Positions 27,279 to 38,019 of a stretch of 64,000 bases of DNA are shown one piece after another. Each line of letters opens with the position of its first letter. Position 1 is the stretch's first letter. Position numbers and translations under genes: made by a program. Source of the DNA: Staphylococcus warneri (GTDB lineage Bacteria > Bacillota > Bacilli > Staphylococcales > Staphylococcaceae); assembly GCF_900636385.1 (NCBI RefSeq), contig NZ_LR134269.1, positions 248,001 through 312,000 on the forward strand, read 5' to 3'. Below the pieces are notes generated by a model. That model was not told the DNA's origin. It searched no databases and saw nothing but the letters and a program-made list of their open reading frames with translations.

Positions 27279-29909
27279 ATGACAAAATTGATTTATGCAT
27301 TTGATGAAGGACAAAAATCTATGAAAGACTTATTGGGGGGAAAGGGTGCTAATTTATCGGAAATGAAACGATTGGGTTTACCTGTTCCAGACGGTTTTAC
27401 GATTACGACAGAAGCTTGTATAGATTACTTAAAGCAAGGTGAACATTTATCAGACGAAGTAAAGTCACAATTACATGACCACTTAACTGCTTTTTCAAAT
27501 AGAACAGGCAAATCTTTTTCATCTCAGGATCATTTATTACTTGTATCAGTACGAAGTGGTGCGAAAATATCTATGCCAGGTATGATGGATACCATATTAA
27601 ATTTAGGATTAAATGATGAGAATGTAGAAAAACTTGCCACTAAAACAGATGATGCTCGATTTGCATATGATTGCTATAGACGTTTATTACAAATGTTTGG
27701 TGATGTTGTATATGGCGTACCAATGACTCATTTTGATACATATTTTGAACAATATAAAAAAGCGCATCAATATAACTCTGATGCTGATATTACTGCTGAA
27801 GGATTAAAAGAAATTTGTGAACAATATAAAGGGATTTATTTAGAACATGGTCATAAACCCTTCCCTCAAGATCCGCTTCAACAATTAGAAGAATCCATTG
27901 AAGCTGTATTTAAGTCTTGGGATAATGATCGTGCTCGTGTCTATAGAGATTTAAATGATATTCCACATGATATTGGTACAGCTGTGAACATTCAGGAAAT
28001 GGTATTTGGTAATAGTGGTGAACGAAGTGGTACAGGCGTGGCATTTACTAGAAACCCTGTGACAGGAGAGAATCAATTATTTGGAGAATATCTATTAAAT
28101 GCTCAAGGTGAAGATGTCGTAGCAGGTATTCGTACACCCAAGGATATTGATACATTGAAGGAACAAATGCCAGATGTGCATCAACAATTTGTCAATGTGA
28201 CGAAACAATTAGAAACGCATTATAAAGATTTACAAGACATTGAATTTACGATTGAAAATGGAAGATTGTATTTATTACAAACGCGTAATGGTAAGCGTAC
28301 GGCTCGAGCAGCTATTAAAGTGGCTGTTGATTTGGTTAATGAAGGGCTCATTACTAAAGAAGAAGCTGTGACACAAGTTGATGTAAAATCAATCGAGACA
28401 TTATTACATCCTAATTTTAAAGAAGAAGCATTAAAACAAGCGACGGTTATTTCGAAAATGGGGCTACCTGCAAGTCCAGGTGCAGCGACAGGAAAAGTTG
28501 TATTTTCAGCTGAAGAAGCTAAAGTTCAAGCAGAGAATGGTGACAGTGTTATTTTAATGAGACCTGAAACATCTCCGGAAGATATCGAAGGTATGGTGGC
28601 GAGTGAAGCTATTGTAACTACACATGGAGGAATGACATCACATGCTGCAGTTGTCGCTAGAGGGATGGGGAAATGTTGTGTGACAGGTTGTTCTGATGTC
28701 GAAATTGATACAGTAAACAAAACAGTACATTACCCTAATGGTGATATGTTACATGAAGGAGATATCATTTCTGTCGATGGTAGCGCTGGAGATTTATATC
28801 TTGGAGAAATTGAAACAGTTAGCGCTGAACATAGTGATGAGTTCGAACAATTTATGCAATGGTCAGAAGAAATTGCACGATTACAGGTACGAATGAACGC
28901 AGAAACACCACAAGATATACAAGCAGGTTATCAGTTTAATGCTAAAGGTATTGGCTTAGTGCGTACAGAGCATATGTTTTTCGGTGCGGAACGCCTTGTG
29001 GAAATGCGTCGATTTATATTAGCTTCTAATTATGATGAACGTGTAGAAGCATTAAATAAAATCAAGACATATCAAATTGAAGACTTTGAAGCCATATTTA
29101 AATTGTCATCTGGGCGACCAACAATTGTCCGATTATTAGATCCACCGTTACATGAGTTCTTACCATCAACAGAAGAAGATATTGCTATGGTTGCAGACCA
29201 ATTAAATGTTTCTACAGCACATCTAAAACGAAGAATCAATGATTTGAATGAGGTTAACCCAATGTTAGGACATAGAGGATGTCGCCTAGCTATTACTTAC
29301 CCTGAACTTTATGAAATGCAAGTTGAGGCAATCATGACTAGCGTGTTTAACCTTAAAAAAGAAGGTATTACATCTCAACCAGAAATCATGATTCCACTTG
29401 TATCTACAGTTGAAGAATTTACAACATTAAAATCACAATTAGTATCAACGATTCAGGATTTAGAAAATGATATGAAAGATAAAGTACATTACTTGATTGG
29501 CACTATGATAGAAACGCCAAGAGCATGTTTGATTGCGGACCAATTGGCACAACAATGTGACTTCTTTAGCTTTGGAACGAACGATTTGACGCAATTAACA
29601 TATGGGTTCTCAAGAGATGATGCAGGTAAATTTATAAATGTGTATACTGAAAGTAATATATTACAGCTTGACCCTTTCCAAACGTTAGATCATGATGGCG
29701 TAGGTCAACTGATAGAGATAGCGGTCACAAATGCTAAGCGCGTTAATTCGTCCATTAAAATAGGTGTTTGTGGAGAATTAGGTGGAGATGCAAAATCAAT
29801 ACGTAGATTTAACCAATTGGACATTGATTATGTTTCATGTTCACCATTCCGTGTACCTGGAGCAATCCTAGCTACAGCTCAGAGTCAAGCTGAAGAAAGT
29901 GAGAGATAA
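27279..29909 (+). CDS. ppdK: Pyruvate, phosphate dikinase
   Basis: Interconverts pyruvate + ATP + Pi and phosphoenolpyruvate + AMP + PPi. The 876-residue length is normal. Order: N-terminal ATP-grasp domain (LLGGKGANLSEMKRLGLPVP at 20-39), central swivelling domain with the phosphorylated His455 in GGMTSHAAVVARGMG, and C-terminal PEP/pyruvate barrel ending with the catalytic-cysteine segment GVCGELGGD. The regulatory threonine expected two residues before the histidine is present (T453). Operators upstream suggest induction in gluconeogenic conditions. The regulator gene follows immediately. Confidence 0.96.
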   Translation: MTKLIYAFDEGQKSMKDLLGGKGANLSEMKRLGLPVPDGFTITTEACIDYLKQGEHLSDEVKSQLHDHLTAFSNRTGKSFSSQDHLLLVSVRSGAKISMPGMMDTILNLGLNDENVEKLATKTDDARFAYDCYRRLLQMFGDVVYGVPMTHFDTYFEQYKKAHQYNSDADITAEGLKEICEQYKGIYLEHGHKPFPQDPLQQLEESIEAVFKSWDNDRARVYRDLNDIPHDIGTAVNIQEMVFGNSGERSGTGVAFTRNPVTGENQLFGEYLLNAQGEDVVAGIRTPKDIDTLKEQMPDVHQQFVNVTKQLETHYKDLQDIEFTIENGRLYLLQTRNGKRTARAAIKVAVDLVNEGLITKEEAVTQVDVKSIETLLHPNFKEEALKQATVISKMGLPASPGAATGKVVFSAEEAKVQAENGDSVILMRPETSPEDIEGMVASEAIVTTHGGMTSHAAVVARGMGKCCVTGCSDVEIDTVNKTVHYPNGDMLHEGDIISVDGSAGDLYLGEIETVSAEHSDEFEQFMQWSEEIARLQVRMNAETPQDIQAGYQFNAKGIGLVRTEHMFFGAERLVEMRRFILASNYDERVEALNKIKTYQIEDFEAIFKLSSGRPTIVRLLDPPLHEFLPSTEEDIAMVADQLNVSTAHLKRRINDLNEVNPMLGHRGCRLAITYPELYEMQVEAIMTSVFNLKKEGITSQPEIMIPLVSTVEEFTTLKSQLVSTIQDLENDMKDKVHYLIGTMIETPRACLIADQLAQQCDFFSFGTNDLTQLTYGFSRDDAGKFINVYTESNILQLDPFQTLDHDGVGQLIEIAVTNAKRVNSSIKIGVCGELGGDAKSIRRFNQLDIDYVSCSPFRVPGAILATAQSQAEESER

Positions 29910-29910
29910 T

Positions 29911-30735
29911 GTGAAAGAACAACAAGCACAACAATTAACGATTTACATCGTTTCTGACTCTATAGGGGAAACGGCACAACGGATGATACATGCGACACTG
30001 ACCCAATTTCCAGATTTAACACAAATAGAAATTAAGAAGTTCCCATATATTAAGGATGAAAATGAATTTCTTAATGTATTAGAATTAGCGCATGAAAAAA
30101 ACGCGATAGTGGTTACAACACTGGTTAGTGAATCTTTCAATGCACTTGGTCATCAATATGCACAGGAACACCAAATATCATATATAGATTATATGTCGGA
30201 ATTAATCACGATGATTGAGCAACATACGCAATCTACACCACTGATGGAAAGTGGCGCATTACGAAAAATGAACACAGAATATTTCAAACGTATTGAAGCT
30301 ATAGAATATTCGGTTAAATATGATGATGGTAAACACTTCACGGATATTGGAGAAGCGGACGCCCTAATTGTTGGCGTATCTCGAACGTCTAAAACACCAT
30401 TGAGTATGTATTTAGCCAATAAAGGTTATAAAATAGCGAATATACCATTAGTGCCAGAAGTGACGATTCCTGAAAGTGTATTTCAACATAAAGGACTAAA
30501 GGTATTCGGTTTAACAGCAAGTCCCAATTATATCGCTAATATTAGAAAAAATCGTGCTGAGGCGTTAGGTATTTCAAAAACGTCAACATACAACAGTTTA
30601 GACAGAATTAAAAAAGAATTATCCTATGCCGAAGAAATATTCAATAAATTAAATACAACCGTGATTAACACAGAATATAAATCTATAGAAGAATCAGCAT
30701 TTTATATTGAAAAGTTTTTACAACAAAACGATTAA
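29911..30735 (+). CDS. PPDK regulatory protein (DUF299 kinase/phosphotransferase)
   Basis: Bifunctional enzyme that inactivates PPDK by ADP-dependent phosphorylation of its regulatory threonine and reverses it with Pi. The DUF299 landmarks are IYIVSDSIGETAQ at the N-terminus and the P-loop-like GVSRTSKTPLS near residue 150. I start at GTG 29911, one base after the ppdK stop (274 residues); GTG 29899 is an in-frame alternative overlapping ppdK. Staphylococci also carry a YqfL copy next to ccpN elsewhere, so this is likely a second, ppdK-linked paralogue. Confidence 0.9.
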   Translation: MKEQQAQQLTIYIVSDSIGETAQRMIHATLTQFPDLTQIEIKKFPYIKDENEFLNVLELAHEKNAIVVTTLVSESFNALGHQYAQEHQISYIDYMSELITMIEQHTQSTPLMESGALRKMNTEYFKRIEAIEYSVKYDDGKHFTDIGEADALIVGVSRTSKTPLSMYLANKGYKIANIPLVPEVTIPESVFQHKGLKVFGLTASPNYIANIRKNRAEALGISKTSTYNSLDRIKKELSYAEEIFNKLNTTVINTEYKSIEESAFYIEKFLQQND

Positions 30736-31007
30736 AACATAATCATATTAAATGTTATTTTATAGTGACTTAATGTGACATATATACAATTTCATGTATT
30801 TATGGATAAAATATAATCACCTTCTAAATCAATTTCTATTATTATAAAGAATAATAATTTACTTTTATCAATGGTTGATTTAACATAAGAATAGAAGACT
30901 AGTTTACGAGATGAAATGTTAGAAAAATTGTATTAAATCCTGATTTAGTCAATAAAATGCAATTTTAGTGGACTGGTGTAAGTATTTATTTTGGAGAGGT
31001 GAACAAC

Positions 31008-32507
31008 ATGGCAAAGTCTGACAAAAAAGACGTGATTTTAATTGGTGCCGGTGTACTTAGTACAACTTTCGGATCAATGTTAAAAGAAATTGCGCCAGAC
31101 TGGAATATTCATTTGTATGAACGCTTAGACCGTCCTGGTATTGAAAGTTCTAATGAACGTAACAATGCAGGTACAGGTCATGCTGCGCTTTGTGAATTGA
31201 ACTATACTGTTCAACAACCTGATGGTTCAATTGATATCGAAAAAGCGAAAGAAATCAACGAACAGTTTGAGATTTCTAAACAATTTTGGGGTCATTTAGT
31301 TAAATCAGGAAATATTGAAGACCCACGCGCATTTATTAATCCATTACCTCATATTAGTTTTGTAAGAGGTAAAAATAACGTTAAATTCTTAAAAGATCGT
31401 TATGAAAAAATGAAAGCTTTCCCAATGTTCGATAATATCGAATACACTGAAGATATCGAAGTAATGAGAAAGTGGATTCCATTAATGATGAAAGGTCGCC
31501 AAAATGATGGTGGCTACATGGCAGCAAGTAAAATTGATGAAGGTACAGATGTAAACTACGGTGAATTAACACGTAAGATGGCACAACACCTTCAAGAAAC
31601 TGATAATGTAGAAGTAAAATACAATCATGAAGTGGTTGATTTTACACGTTTATCAAATGGTAAATGGTCAGTAAAAATTAAAAACCGTAACACAGGTGAC
31701 GTGTTTGAACAAGAAACGGACTATGTATTTATTGGTGCTGGTGGTGGCGCAATTCCACTATTACAAAAAACAGGTATCCCTGAAAGTAAACATTTAGGTG
31801 GATTCCCAATCAGTGGACAATTCATTGCATGTACAAACCCAGAAGTCATCAAACAACACGATGCCAAAGTGTATGGTAAAGAACCACCTGGCACACCACC
31901 AATGACTGTACCTCATTTAGATACACGTTATATTGATGGTGAAAGAACATTATTATTCGGACCATTTGCGAACGTAGGTCCTAAATTCCTTAAGAATGGT
32001 TCAAACTTAGATTTATTCAAATCTGTAAAACCATACAATATTACAACTTTACTAGCATCTGCGGTTAAAAACTTACCATTAATTAAATATTCATTTGACC
32101 AAGTGATTATGACTAAAGAAGGTTGTATGAATCATTTACGTACGTTCTATCCAGAAGCACGTGATGAAGATTGGCAAGTTTATACAGCAGGTAAACGTGT
32201 ACAAGTTATTAAAGATACAGAAGAACATGGTAAAGGTTATATTCAGTTCGGTACTGAAGTAGTGAATTCACAAGACCACTCAGTGATTGCATTATTAGGC
32301 GAATCACCAGGGGCTTCAACTTCAGTATCTGTAGCATTAGAAGTTCTTGAGAAAAACTTCGCTGAATATGCTGATGAATGGAAACCATTAATTAAGAAAA
32401 TGATTCCATCATATGGAGAATCATTAATTGAAGATGAACAATTAATGAGAAAAATCCGTAAACAAACTTCAAAAGACCTTAAATTAGGTTTCTATGGAGA
32501 AAAATAA
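31008..32507 (+). CDS. mqo: Malate:quinone oxidoreductase
   Basis: Membrane-associated FAD enzyme that oxidises malate to oxaloacetate and passes electrons to menaquinone. The 499-residue protein has the FAD site DVILIGAGVLSTTFG near residue 8, the Mqo segment NERNNAGTGHAALCELNYT near 50, and GESPGASTSVS near 430. ATG 31008 lies eight bases after GGAGAGG; an in-frame GTG at 30999 is within that site. It is the second staphylococcal mqo type, found next to fda and the acyl-CoA synthetase. One perfect CcpN-like word (TGTGACATATA, 30774-30784) lies 224 bases upstream. Confidence 0.94.
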   Translation: MAKSDKKDVILIGAGVLSTTFGSMLKEIAPDWNIHLYERLDRPGIESSNERNNAGTGHAALCELNYTVQQPDGSIDIEKAKEINEQFEISKQFWGHLVKSGNIEDPRAFINPLPHISFVRGKNNVKFLKDRYEKMKAFPMFDNIEYTEDIEVMRKWIPLMMKGRQNDGGYMAASKIDEGTDVNYGELTRKMAQHLQETDNVEVKYNHEVVDFTRLSNGKWSVKIKNRNTGDVFEQETDYVFIGAGGGAIPLLQKTGIPESKHLGGFPISGQFIACTNPEVIKQHDAKVYGKEPPGTPPMTVPHLDTRYIDGERTLLFGPFANVGPKFLKNGSNLDLFKSVKPYNITTLLASAVKNLPLIKYSFDQVIMTKEGCMNHLRTFYPEARDEDWQVYTAGKRVQVIKDTEEHGKGYIQFGTEVVNSQDHSVIALLGESPGASTSVSVALEVLEKNFAEYADEWKPLIKKMIPSYGESLIEDEQLMRKIRKQTSKDLKLGFYGEK

Positions 32508-32515
32508 TTAAAATT

Positions 32516-34067
<1,552 letters not shown>

Positions 34068-34103
34068 GAGTATCAAAAATGTATTAATAAAAAGGAGTAT
34101 ACT

Positions 34104-34424
34104 ATGTCTTATTATTTAGTGAAATTTGTTCATACAGATATGAAAGGCTGGCAACAGCACATACGTGATCATGCTATTTATTTATATCAGCTCGTTGAAT
34201 CTGGTGACTTATTAGTATCAGGCCCAGTCGAAAATGAGGATAAAAGTAAATTGGAGGCGTATTTAGTACTTAAAGCAAATAATGAAGACCAATTAATGTC
34301 ATTACTCAAAGCTGATCCGTTTTGGAAAGAAGGATTAGTAGCGGATTATTCGATAGAACAATGGACACCTATGTTTGGTAAGCCAGAAAATATCGAGATA
34401 ACTAGTCCTATAGAAGAAGATTAA
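34104..34424 (+). CDS. YciI family protein
   Basis: A 106-residue protein with the YciI-like fold signature (RDHAIYLYQLVESGDLLVSGP near residues 21-41), whose His-Asp pair forms a small active site in characterised relatives. Some YciI proteins act in halogenated-aromatic breakdown; most have no known role. AAAAGGAG precedes ATG 34104. It lies 36 bases after bglA and may be co-transcribed with it, then ends at its own terminator. Confidence 0.82.
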   Translation: MSYYLVKFVHTDMKGWQQHIRDHAIYLYQLVESGDLLVSGPVENEDKSKLEAYLVLKANNEDQLMSLLKADPFWKEGLVADYSIEQWTPMFGKPENIEITSPIEED

Positions 34425-34429
34425 TCAAT

Positions 34430-34472
34430 AAAAATGGTGCTATGAAAGGAAAAATCATAGTGCCATTTTTTT
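34430..34472 (+). terminator. Terminator after the YciI gene
   Basis: AAAAATGGTGCTATGA (34430-34445) pairs with TCATAGTGCCATTTTT (34455-34470) through G-T wobbles, followed by more T. Confidence 0.92.
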
Positions 34473-34488
34473 ATTTTAAAATAATTAA

Positions 34489-34539
34489 CGATATATCGTT
34501 GACAAGTTTCGATATATCGTTTAATATATCGATATATCG
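34489..34539. promoter_or_regulatory. padR promoter with three CGATATATCG operators
   Basis: The palindrome CGATATATCG occurs three times: 34489-34498, 34510-34519 and 34530-34539, spaced 21 and 20 bases, two helical turns. A consensus promoter, TTGACA (34499-34504)-N17-TAATAT (34522-34527), is threaded through them: one operator before the -35, one in the spacer, one after the -10. Confidence 0.85.
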
Positions 34540-34559
34540 AAAAAAGAAAGGTGATTAAC

Positions 34560-35138
34560 ATGTTTAATAGAAATAATAATCGTATAAATAGAGGTATGAG
34601 ACATTTTGAAGGATTTGATATGAACAGAGGCCAAGGTAGAGGGCCAGGTCAGTTTGGAGACTTTAGACAAATGAATGGTAGAGATAGATTCTTCAAAAAA
34701 GGAAATTTACAATTTGTAATTTTAGAAATGTTAAAAGAGGAACCAAGACATGGTTACCAAATTATTAAAGATTTAGAAGAAAAATTTAAAGGTTTTTATT
34801 CTCCAAGTCCAGGTTCAGTGTATCCTATTTTACAAATGTTAGAAGATAGAGACTTTGTCACAATCACTAAAGATGGCAATAAAAAAGTGTATTCAATTAC
34901 AGAAGAAGGTCAACAATTTGTTGATGAAAACAAAGAAAATAGTGATTTTTCAGAACGCATGGCGCAATTTGAAAATGTAGACTTTGAAGAAATGAAACAA
35001 TCACGCGAAAAGTTACACGATTTATTCCATTTATTTATGAAAGCATCAAAAGAATCTATGCAAGACAATGATAAAAAAGAACAGTTAGATAAGATTATAA
35101 AAGAAACAAAAGAGAAATTAGAACAATTATCTAAATAG
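34560..35138 (+). CDS. PadR-family transcriptional regulator
   Basis: A 192-residue regulator: a basic, Gly/Arg/Asn-rich N-terminal tail of about 45 residues, the PadR winged helix (FVILEMLKEEPRHGYQIIKDL, then SPGSVYPILQMLEDRDFV) and a coiled-coil-like acidic/lysine-rich C-terminal dimerisation helix. ATG 34560 lies seven bases after AAAGG; GTG 34551 is within that site. The three palindromes at its promoter suggest autorepression. The monooxygenase starts 31 bases downstream and is its likely partner target. Confidence 0.9.
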   Translation: MFNRNNNRINRGMRHFEGFDMNRGQGRGPGQFGDFRQMNGRDRFFKKGNLQFVILEMLKEEPRHGYQIIKDLEEKFKGFYSPSPGSVYPILQMLEDRDFVTITKDGNKKVYSITEEGQQFVDENKENSDFSERMAQFENVDFEEMKQSREKLHDLFHLFMKASKESMQDNDKKEQLDKIIKETKEKLEQLSK

Positions 35139-35169
35139 AGATGTAGTTGTCGTGTAGGAGGTCTTTTCA

Positions 35170-36306
35170 ATGAAAAAACAAAGAATTGGAATTATAGGTG
35201 CAGGTCCAGGAGGATTAATGTTAGGTTTGCTACTTCAACAACAAGGACATGACGTTTCAATATATGAAAAAGCGAGTCCAGATTCAAATCAAAAAAGAGG
35301 GGGCTCTCTTGATATACATGAAGAAAGTGGCCAATTAGCATTGAAAGAAGCGGATATATTCGAACGATTCCAAGCATTAGCCCGTGTAGAAGGGGAAGAT
35401 ACACGTGTGCTAGGTAAAGATGGCACTGTTTATTTTGAAGAAATTGGTCAAGGAACAGGCGATCGTCCTGAAATTGATCGAGGTAAACTATGTGACATTA
35501 TTATTGAAAAGCTTAAAGAAGATACGATTCAATATGGCTATACGTATCAATCTTTAACAGAATTAGATAATGGTAAAGTAACTTTACAATTTTTAGAAGA
35601 TGAAGTGCAACAGTTCGACATGGTTGTCGGTGCTGACGGCGCGTTCTCGAAAGTTAGAAATGATGTTGCACATGTAGATGTAACTTATAATGATATTTCA
35701 ATGATTGAATTGAATATTGACGATGTTGTCAATAAACATCCAGACTTAGCTCAAATCAATAGTAATGGTAGCTTAGTCGCATTAGGAGATTATAAAGGTA
35801 TATTAGGCCAGTTTACTGGTAATGGCCGTATTAAAGTATATGTTGCATTCCGCATGCCAAGTGAAAAGCTTGATGATTACAAAGCGTTATCAGTAGGTGA
35901 GTTGAAAGAACAATTACTTGAAGATTTCTCTGATTGGGATGAAGATCTTAAAAAATATATCAAATATGCTAGCGATGACGTGATGTGTAGAAGAATTTAT
36001 AAATTGCCTATTGGTTTCAAATGGGACAATCATCCACATATTACTTTAATTGGTGATGCAGCGCATGTCATGAGCCCATTTGCGGGTGAAGGTGTTAATA
36101 TGGCGCTATATGATGCTTATTTACTAGCTAAATCTATAGAACGCAATGAAGATTTACAAACGGCATTGAAACAGTATGAAGAAGCAATGTATGAAAGTTC
36201 GGCACCAAGAGCACAAGAGTCACAAGATAACTTAGAATTAATGTTTAGTCAAAATAGTGCACAAAAATTTGGTGATTTTTTCAACCAAGCTTTTGATGAA
36301 GCATAA
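35170..36306 (+). CDS. FAD-dependent monooxygenase, TetX-like
   Basis: A 378-residue class A flavin monooxygenase. The FAD sites are GIIGAGPGGLMLGLLLQQQG near residue 6 and GDAAHVMSPFAGEGVNMAL near 296, with the intermediate DMVVGADGAFSKVR near 153. GGSLDIHEESGQLALKEA resembles the matching stretch of TetX, the tetracycline-inactivating enzyme. Resemblance is family-level only; the natural substrate is unknown. Co-transcribed with the PadR gene, an arrangement that suggests induction by an aromatic or toxic ligand. No membrane segment or signal peptide. Confidence 0.85.
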   Translation: MKKQRIGIIGAGPGGLMLGLLLQQQGHDVSIYEKASPDSNQKRGGSLDIHEESGQLALKEADIFERFQALARVEGEDTRVLGKDGTVYFEEIGQGTGDRPEIDRGKLCDIIIEKLKEDTIQYGYTYQSLTELDNGKVTLQFLEDEVQQFDMVVGADGAFSKVRNDVAHVDVTYNDISMIELNIDDVVNKHPDLAQINSNGSLVALGDYKGILGQFTGNGRIKVYVAFRMPSEKLDDYKALSVGELKEQLLEDFSDWDEDLKKYIKYASDDVMCRRIYKLPIGFKWDNHPHITLIGDAAHVMSPFAGEGVNMALYDAYLLAKSIERNEDLQTALKQYEEAMYESSAPRAQESQDNLELMFSQNSAQKFGDFFNQAFDEA

Positions 36307-36326
36307 AAAATAAAAATGACATAAAG

Positions 36327-36361
36327 AAAGGTCGTGCAGGAAAACTGCACGACCTTTTTTT
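36327..36361. terminator. Bidirectional terminator, monooxygenase/fda
   Basis: A perfect 13-bp G/C-rich stem, AAAGGTCGTGCAG (36327-36339) with CTGCACGACCTTT (36345-36357), with T on the plus side and A on the other, serving the two converging genes. Confidence 0.95.
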
Positions 36362-36371
36362 AATGTGGAAA

Positions 36372-37262
36372 TTAGTTTTTATTAACTGATGCATCGTAGA
36401 TTGAATCTACAGCGTCACCTAATGCTTTATCGAATTCTTCTTGAGATTGGCTAGCTCTTAAGTCACTAGCTAATGCACGTGAGAAGCTTGCGATAAGTTC
36501 ATCGTTATCTTTTAATAATTTGTTAGCTTCATCTCTGCTGTAACCACCAGAAAGTACTACAACACGTACAACATTTGGATGTTGAGCTAATTCTTTATAT
36601 AAGTTAGGTTGAGTTGGGATAGTTAATTTAAGCATTACTAATTGATCACTGTCTAAACTATCTAAACCTTTTTTAAGTTCATCTTTTAAGACATTTTCAA
36701 TTTCAGCTTTATCTTTAGCATTGATATTTACTTCAGGTTCAATAATTGGTACTAAACCTTTTGCAATAATTTTTTTAGCGAATTCAAATTGTTGTTCAAC
36801 AACATCTTTGATACCTTGTTCTTTTAATTCTAAAATGTTTGAACGCATTTTAGTACCAAAAATATGACGTTCATTAGCACGATCTAATGTCTCGTCTAAA
36901 TCGTCAATTGGTTTCATTAATTGAACACCGTTTTGTTCTTCAGCTAAACCTTTATCAACTTTTAAGAAAGGAACAACGCCTTTATCAGCTAAATAGTCTC
37001 CAGTATATTTACCTTCAACTTCACGGTCCATTGTTTGTTCGAAAAGAATTGCACCTAGGATTTTATCAGCTGAGAATGATGGTGAAGTTACCACGCGAGT
37101 ACGCATGTCATGCACAAGTTTGAACATTTCATCGTCATTGCTATATTCATCTTCGTTAACACCATATTCTTTAAGTGCTTTAGGGGTACTACCGCCACTT
37201 TGGTCTAATGCAGCGATAAATCCTTTACCATTCTTCATTTTTTCTAATTGTTCTTTATTCAT
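36372..37262 (-). CDS. fda: Fructose-bisphosphate aldolase, class I
   Basis: Cleaves fructose 1,6-bisphosphate through a lysine Schiff base. The 296-residue protein follows staphylococcal Fda throughout: [16 protein letters not shown] near the start, PFLKVDKGL near 105, PIIEPEVNI near 175 and [13 protein letters not shown] near 233. Start at 37262 (CAT on the plus strand), eight bases after AAGGAG; the frame extends three codons further. It is a single gene with its own promoter, next to mqo as in S. aureus. Confidence 0.96.
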   Translation of the reverse strand: MNKEQLEKMKNGKGFIAALDQSGGSTPKALKEYGVNEDEYSNDDEMFKLVHDMRTRVVTSPSFSADKILGAILFEQTMDREVEGKYTGDYLADKGVVPFLKVDKGLAEEQNGVQLMKPIDDLDETLDRANERHIFGTKMRSNILELKEQGIKDVVEQQFEFAKKIIAKGLVPIIEPEVNINAKDKAEIENVLKDELKKGLDSLDSDQLVMLKLTIPTQPNLYKELAQHPNVVRVVVLSGGYSRDEANKLLKDNDELIASFSRALASDLRASQSQEEFDKALGDAVDSIYDASVNKN

Positions 37263-37416
37263 ACTTTCCACTCCTTAACTTAACTTTCATCTACAGTATG
37301 ATAAAAAATATTGTTATTCTCAAGCGATTCAACTTATAATTACCTAGAAAATTACACTATAATAGTATAAAGTCAAAAAATCGCCTTATAATGTGATGAT
37401 TTGAAGGAGGATAACA

Positions 37417-37875
37417 ATGTATAACAAAGTTCTAGTTATAGGTAGTCCAGGGAGCGGTAAATCTGCGTTAAGTACTCATTTGTCTAAATATATGAGCTTG
37501 CCTCTTTATCATTTGGATCAAATCAATTGGAAAGATGATAATCAGACCATAGAACAAGATGAATTGATTAACGAAATCAAAGATATCTTGATACAACAAT
37601 ATTGGATTATTGATGGTAATTATATAGACACATTAGAACTGAGAGTAAGTCATGCTGAAGTTGTTATTTGGTTACAAGAAAAAAGAGTGACTTGTATATG
37701 GAGAGTACTAAAACGATATTTCCTACATGTCATTTGTAAGCAAACGATTGGAAAGAATCCTAAAACAATGAGTCTAGCGTTTTTAAAATTTATTTGGGAT
37801 TTTCCAAAGATTAATAATGAACAAATAAAGAAGTTACAACATAAGTACCCAGAGAAATTATGGATTATCAAATAA
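37417..37875 (+). CDS. P-loop topology-modulation (FlaR/AAA_17-like) protein
   Basis: A 152-residue nucleotide-binding protein with Walker A GSPGSGKS at residues 9-16, the LYHLDQINWK substrate-side motif near 31 and WIIDGNYIDTLELR near 65, all typical of the DNA-topology-modulation/adenylate-kinase-like family. Relatives usually continue 10-20 residues past the final WIIK; here the frame stops there, so the C-terminus may be slightly shortened. GAAGGAGG precedes ATG 37417. Function is not established. No terminator is evident after it. Confidence 0.75.
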   Translation: MYNKVLVIGSPGSGKSALSTHLSKYMSLPLYHLDQINWKDDNQTIEQDELINEIKDILIQQYWIIDGNYIDTLELRVSHAEVVIWLQEKRVTCIWRVLKRYFLHVICKQTIGKNPKTMSLAFLKFIWDFPKINNEQIKKLQHKYPEKLWIIK

Positions 37876-38019
37876 AGAGATTAAATATATGTAATGTACA
37901 TGCTATGTATGAAATATGATAATATATAATATAAGAAAAGATTAATGATTTTTAAAATTTTGTACCACTACATAAATTGTCTGTAAAAATCATTTTCAAT
38001 ACATAAAAGGGGATTAAGG

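Noticed and set aside
35170..36306. tet(X) tetracycline-resistance gene
   Set aside because: Shares FAD-monooxygenase motifs and length, but overall identity looks low; resistance is not supported by sequence alone.
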